Part shown: positions 58,401 to 64,000 of the stretch, piece by piece | Layout: each line of letters opens with the position of its first letter | Position numbering within the stretch: position 1 is the stretch's first letter | Assembly (NCBI RefSeq): GCF_003369915.1 | Contig: NC_046675.1 | Coordinates: 15,996,001-16,060,000, forward strand | Length of the DNA: 64,000 nt | Direction of reading: 5' to 3' | Source: Drosophila miranda | Taxonomy: Eukaryota; Arthropoda; Insecta; Diptera; Drosophilidae | The notes under the pieces: generated by a model | Databases searched by the model: none | What the model was told of the DNA's origin: nothing | The model's input: the letters and a program-made list of their open reading frames with translations, nothing else | Position numbers and translations under genes: made by a program

Positions 58401-61400
58401 GCCCCTGGGCCATGGCCAATTCCCGCCGGAATTCAGAATGCAATAAATTTAGGAAAAAAACAACAGCAACATTACTCTGCGGCTCGACAACAAAGTGGAT
58501 TATGTAATTGCATAGATAGATAGATATATTCGTATAGATAAATTCATATAAAGTTATGGGGCGCGGCGCTGAGCCAGCTGCCTGTGGAATCGATGTGGAA
58601 AAACAATTATCAATATTTAATTCGCTGGCGGTTTCTGTGGTCGCCAAATGCTAATGAAATGTGGAAATCTGTTTAGATAAATAGTTAAGTGCCTGGCCAA
58701 ACCGAACGAAATTCTCCAGCAGCAAGCACTACGCTATCGGGGGATAAGTCAAGTCCTTGGAGAAATGCCCGAAATTAAATTCGTTTAATTAAAGTTATAA
58801 TTTAGCAGAGAGAAACAGAGAGAAAGCGCAAAGGAAAACCCATTTAGAGCGTGAAAGAAACTGCATTTTGCGATACATTTCCTCAGCCTGTTTCCTTCGC
58901 TCAGGATGTGCCCGGGGCACCTTACCAGTTGGTACGTTGGTACCTTTCCTACCTCCTTATCGTCCTGGCCCTGTCCGACATTGGTAATTTAGAGAAAATG
59001 TTGGCCAAAAGAGGTAGAAACGGAGGGGTATAAGTATTTTGTACTCGTTACTTGTATTGCCTTTTCGATTTGCACTTTACACGCTTTCATTACACTTCGT
59101 TTCCGTAGCCGAAGGGAGGGAGATATGCCAAAATACAGAGTAGGGGAGATGTTGCCAAGGAGGGACAGGGGAAGAAATGGAAATACTTGACCCGAAACCG
59201 TTGCATTGTTAGCATTTAAACTGTTTCTTTGCCGTTGCGCTTCGCTCGGAGATTGCACACTCGAGACATAGATACAGAGAGTGAGAGATGGGCCGAGAAA
59301 AACAGTAGAGAGAGAATCTCACTCAGAAAAAGATACGCTATAAATGCAAGTTCAAAAATCATCTATTTGTACTACTATTTACTCTATAGGTTCTCAAGGG
59401 GCGGAACGTAAGAGAGGGATTAAGACGAAATTGGGATTAAGATCAATTCGATTTCCAAGAATGGTGATCATTTATGGCACTAAAAAAAGGACCATCAAGT
59501 GTTCCAAGCAACACCAATCGGTGTCTTTTCGTGAATATATAGGGTATTTGGTATACCTTAGTTTCTCTGAGTGTAGGATTCTATCTAAATGCCCAACAGG
59601 AACATTTCGTTGCAGCTGGATCTGGATCTGCAGCAGCCTCATAATCATCGACAGCCGGAATCAACGGAACGAGCACTCATCTTAACGTCACTGAAAATGA
59701 TTGCTATCCCCCCCTCTTGCCTCCACACTCCCCCCTTCACACTATCCACTGCCCAATCCCCAACCCCCTGTATGGCTCCATCTTGGGGCTGGCAGCCATG
59801 CAACATGCTGCCTTGACACTTTAAGCTGCAATTTCGTTAAAATATTTCCAATCGATTTCGTTGGTTTATCGCCAAGTTTATTTCCACTTTCTTGTTGTTT
59901 GCCCGTTGTTCTTCCCCCCCTCCTAAAATCCTCACCCCCTCCCTCCACACCATATAGTAGTGTACTGCACATTTTCCGTTTCCACTCTGGCAGATCTTAC
60001 GGAAATGAAATGTGTTTCTATTTTAGTTTCGCCATCTTCTCTTCTTTTTTGTGTGTGTGTGCATTTACACGCTCGAGTGTTTGCCTCAGACTTCAATGAA
60101 AAGAACCCACAAGGAGCAAAAAAAAAAGAGAATGAAACCGAGGAAGATATGCTAGGGGGTCGAAGTTTAGATGCCCTTTTGATGGAAGTTGTGTGATGCA
60201 AATGAAAAGGATTTTTCTGCAAAAATTTGGCAATACAAATCGTTCTAATAAGTGCAGGATTTGTGCACGGGCTTACACTGAAACAAACCCAGCGACATGA
60301 TTTTTTCTCACGAAAAATCGAAAATGCGTTATTTTCTGCTTTGATACGATTTTTTTTCTAAAAAACAAGGGTATAAAAATCACCAGCTTCAACTCAAGTT
60401 TGTTTACAAACCATATGCAAAAATTGCAATACAGCCAGAAAAAAAAAAATTGCAAGAACAAATATCAGAAAAATACCAGAAGTCCGGGCAGTAAGGCCTC
60501 GACCAAATGGCAAATATTTACTGCAATACTCGAAGCCCTCTGCAGACCCACAAACCCCAGACCACCACTCAGCAATGCCAATCTGCATAATTGTGCAGCA
60601 ACAAAATGTTCTGGGGAAATATGTATTTTCCACCTCACGCACTTGGCTGGCAAATGAGAATTCCAAGGACAGCGCCAATGACAGCAGACTGCCTCATGGA
60701 TGCGAAGTGGCATGGATGTCGCAGCTAATTACCATGCAAATATTTACACATCCTATCCCAGAATTGATAGAAGAATCTCCCAGAGCCCCACTCAAACACA
60801 TGCCATGCCGCCTGTCGGAGCCTGTCGGCATTCAGTTGTCACAGCAGCCCATCATCAAGTGCGGGTGGGCGAGGCAATCTGATGAGCTGTGCGTAATTGT
60901 TTCTGGCTTCTGCAATGAGGTCAATCATTCAAACAGACACAGACATAGATGAGGTGACCAATTCAGGTCACATAATTCGATGAAAACACAACACTTTGCG
61001 AATAAAATACTAGGAAAATCAAGAGAAAGCCCGAGATCTACTTAAATTGTTAGTCTTGTGATATCTATTCTGGATCATTCTGGTGTCGTGTTTGGTTTTG
61101 AAGACTTGAAGCCTCTTAAATCTGATGTACCCTTGAGCCCTGAATCGGAATATGACGATGTTCATTTTAGTTAGTATTCCGTATTGAATGGCCTGATTGT
61201 CAACCGCGTCTCGCTGAAAATGTGCTGGTGAAAGTGATGGAAAGGGAAAACTCATTTCCATGGTTCGTGTTGCCTCTGCAGGGCTCTGGCACATATTATG
61301 GAGTGGCATGATGTACTCTGAGTCCTTCATATTGCCATTGTTTAGCCTTAGTTGGCAAGGTCTTTCAAGGACTTCTGTTTTGTTTAGTATTCATTAATGC

Positions 61401-63305
61401 AGCTCTGAGCGTTGATTGCCGGGCTGCACTTGCTGTCGTGGCCGTGATTATTTGCATATGAATAGGGGCGAAAATGAGTATTAAAATTTGCCTTTAAACT
61501 TGTGGCAATTTAAAGTTCTTTAAGGCTTTTAATTTCTTGTGCGGCAACTACTTTCCATTAGCAATTCAAGTGCAATACTGGCTAGCAAATTGCCCACACC
61601 GCCGCACCATGCACCAGGCAACAGGCAGCAGATGAAAGCACAACAGAAACCCGGGAAAGAATTTGAAAAAACTTTAGCTAAAAATGCGCCACGCACTCTT
61701 TTGCTCACACACAGAAACACTCTCTCTTTTGGCCATACATATGTTGCTGTTCTGGCCACTGGTGCTTGTTGGCCACATTGTGGTCGGCTTGTTGGCCAGC
61801 CAGCCTGCGGTGGTGCTGCGCCAGGCACGGTCCGGCCCGGCTCCTGGCTGCTGGCTCCGGGAATGCTGCCCGATAGTTGCGTGTGCGAGGTGAGTAAATT
61901 CCATTTCTGCGGACAGACATGGAACCAGAAAAAGACCAAATAAAACACTCACTCACTGGTCTGCCATGTGTATCTTGATTAGTGCTGGTTGACTCAAGGC
62001 GCTGAGCATAGTTTTGAGTTTCCCATCTTTTGTCCAACAGACGATATTCTGGAACCTGCGAGGACGCTGTTACATACATATAAGTGGATTCGTATGAAGC
62101 TGTATTTCTTATATTTTAGTAACGTTGCAAAACTGAAATATGGAATGGATGGATTAAATATTATTCTGGTTTGATGCGCCCATTTCTCAGCTATTAACTT
62201 AGTAAACGCTTTATCTCGATCTTTATCTTTGATTGCTATCCAATGAATCATTTCAGAGAAGATAAACCGTTTCATGGATTTTTAATGCCATTGACTTTCG
62301 AATAACCCCGAATAGGGGGCATCGCAACCCAACTCTCACGCCTCCACAAAACGCCGCTTGAGTGTTTAATTGCCATTGGGGGCCCCGAGTGGATGTGGCC
62401 GTAGTTACAGCCATGTGTGGGTGTGCTGGCCTTTTTTTTGTTGTTGTTTTTTGGGGGGCAGGTCCTAGCAGGTTGTCGGGGCAATAAAATCGTCGCCTGC
62501 TGGGCACTCGAATGACCAGAGCCGGAGTCAGACTGCCGTCATTCCCCGCTCGTCGTGCCTGCTGGCTCTCTTTCTGTGTCTCCAGCTGGTTCCGGTCTGC
62601 CTTGCCAGGAGAGTAAATCCTTTAATCCGTCTTTCAATTTCAAATAACCCACTGGTTAAGCACTCCCTACACTCACACATTCCCGCAGAGAGAGGGAGAG
62701 AACAGCAGACGTTTGGGTCTGTCCGTTTATGTTCTCACATTGGCCACGACTGCGTTGTTCCATTGACTCCTGGCTTCCCCCACTCCTGGCCAGACCAATT
62801 GAATTGTTTCAATTGACACTTGGCCTGGTCTGCCTCAGTTCTGTGTCTACCATCCGCCGACTCTTTTCGGCTGGGGGCTTTGTTCGCATTCATAATGAAA
62901 GTCAGTCTTTTGGCAGTATTGTTGTCGCTAATTTGTGGCTTCGCTAATTGGCCCACAGCCAGAGGGAAGGCCGTTCAGGGTTGATTAAGGGATCGAATGC
63001 TGCAGTCACCTCACTTCGAAGGGTTTCGCTTGATTGGCAGTGGAGTTGTTCTACTTGACAAACTCCCATCCACCTCTGTTCGATTTTCCCCCGACCTGCA
63101 GAGGATTGTTTAGTGAATTATGCAAATATTGTAATGTCTTGTGTGCGTTTCATTAGGATAATGTCTGGGCAAACAATGCCCATTGGAAGTTTGTAATGAT
63201 AGCCAGACCAGACCAGACCCAGGGCCGACCAGAGTGTTTTCAATTACAGTTCGAGCTCAAATCAATTTGTTCCTCAATCGATGCAGGGTCATTAAGTCGC
63301 AGTCC
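55466..63305. other. Gene-poor stretch of about 7.8 kb
   Basis: No ORF with a recognisable domain or convincing exon structure on either strand. It contains GA-rich (55910-55945) and CA/C-rich (56762-56800) simple sequence, a G tract at 57128-57136, a possible MITE at 57516-57646 and otherwise unremarkable sequence. It may be regulatory DNA or the intron of a gene whose exons lie outside the window. Confidence 0.6.
57516..57646. mobile_element. Possible small MITE
   Basis: The left end CACAGAGGAAAAAAC and the complement of the right end, CACTGAAAAAAAGG, form an imperfect inverted repeat about 130 bp apart around an AT-rich core. Ends of this kind are common in small fly MITEs. The family is not assigned. 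Confidence 0.3.
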
Positions 63306-63309
63306 CTCC

Positions 63310-63316
63310 TATAAAG
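63310..63316 (+). promoter_or_regulatory. TATA box of the terminal receptor-like gene
   Basis: TATAAAG lies 40 bp upstream of the ATG at 63356, placing the start near 63340 with a 5' UTR of about 15 bases. A TATA promoter suits a tissue-restricted gene, in contrast to the TATA-less promoters elsewhere in the window. Confidence 0.5.
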
Positions 63317-63355
63317 GCTGATTTTCCCTGCATTTGAGACCAATAGAGCGGCAAG

Positions 63356-64000
63356 ATGTTGTTCCAGCCACTCGTGATGCAGCTGAGTCCATTGCTTCGG
63401 ATTATAAGTAAGAAGGCAGTTTTTATACTTCTCATTTTACACCCTAATCTCTTCTTTCCCTCAGTTGGACAATATTTCGCTTCCTTTTCGTCCATTCTGA
63501 TCGTTCACAACAATACCCGGACCACAACTCTCCTTCAACTGGAGTACCTGAGATCTCTGGAGCTTGTGCTTAAGGGCTTTGGTCAATCCATACTCCTGCA
63601 ATGGATCAATGTCGGACAATTGAGTGACTTGGCGGAACTTGAGTGGCAGGTCATGAGTGCCGTCAACAGCAGCACCATAGAGGTAGGTTTAGAGAAGAGA
63701 ATCGAGGCTGTTACCATGTTACCATACCTCCTCTTCTTAAGGGATTCATCACAATCCTGTCGCAGACGAATCTTTTTCTCCATGCCCGATACTATGCCAC
63801 ACGTAATGCCAATGTGCGCCTCAAGGACAAGCGATATCTGTTCTTGTGCGAGGATGAACATCCCCAGGAGTTGTTGGCCATGGACATTCTGCAGTGTAAG
63901 TGAAGTGGCGTTCATTGATCTCACATTTCAATTGAAATGCTCCCCTGGAACTCCGTCGCTTCCCATTCCCCCAACATCAATTTATTAGCTTAAGCGGTGA
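63356..64000 (+). CDS. Probable divergent ionotropic receptor (Ir), N-terminal part only
   Basis: Divergent Irs are chemosensory ion channels related to ionotropic glutamate receptors. Exons visible: 63356-63407, 63465-63682 and 63742-63895, with introns of 57 and 59 bp; a fourth may begin at 63995 (after CTTAAG). The joined 141 residues have a short hydrophobic start (MLFQPLVMQLSPLLRII), then SILIVHNN, a helical LEYLRSLELVLKGFGQ stretch and RYLFLCEDEHPQELLAMDIL. This pattern, a secreted bilobed domain with an (R/K)YLF(L)-type strand followed by an acidic loop, resembles the N-terminal region of fly divergent Irs. The ligand-binding and channel domains lie beyond the window. The position near mod and Map205 would allow Ir100a (distal 3R), but the sequence alone does not prove it. 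Confidence 0.5.

Noticed and set aside
61529-61960. Overlapping ORFs of about 135 residues on both strands
   Set aside because: Both strands are open in a GC-rich patch, neither has a known domain, and no exon partners exist.
1-64000. CRISPR arrays, operons, ribosome-binding sites, tRNA or rRNA genes
   Set aside because: The window is animal nuclear DNA. The tandem repeats are micro- or minisatellites without unique spacers, and I saw no tRNA or rRNA sequence, though I could not run a covariance search.

Overview
The window is nuclear DNA of a Drosophila species. The genes have short introns with GT-AG splice sites, the coding exons are GC-rich at third positions, the non-coding DNA is full of simple repeats, and the promoters carry Drosophila core motifs (DRE, Ohler motifs 1, 6 and 7). 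The order krz - mod - Map205 is that of distal 3R (Muller element E, cytological 100E in D. melanogaster). The Helentron-type element near 54 kb suggests an obscura-group species, but that is inference from memory of such elements.

Layout. At 1-2874 (-) lies the 5' part of krz (beta-arrestin), divergent from modulo (3754-5690, +), a nucleolin-like protein with four RRMs. Map205 (9025-28393, -) follows as two large coding exons around a 15.5 kb intron that holds simple repeats, a pogo-type MITE and a LINE fragment. Upstream of Map205 is an imperfect inverted repeat of about 1.5 kb (28967-30472). Its two arms contain the promoters of Map205 (-) and of a TXNDC9-like thioredoxin-fold gene (30808-31530, +), and a related sequence forms the mod promoter. 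A compact gene at 32505-33248 (+) encodes a protein derived from a Tc1-type transposase with a collapsed catalytic core. An ORP5/ORP8-like lipid-transfer gene (34314-45717, +) has nine coding exons. A nine-finger C2H2 gene (48311-50301, -) is divergent from Sirt2 (51018-52330, +), across a promoter rich in CGATA.

Downstream of Sirt2 the DNA is a graveyard: a possible BEL/Pao scrap, an unidentified minus-strand gene relic, a complete Helentron-like element with 14 bp inverted ends, and a decayed duplicate of the Sirt2 3' end. About 8 kb without a recognisable gene follows. The window closes with the first exons of a probable divergent ionotropic receptor gene (63356 onward, +).

The genes are independent housekeeping or developmental loci, not an operon or pathway. 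The two most unusual observations are the promoter-bearing repeat shared by three neighbouring genes and the domesticated Tc1-like gene.
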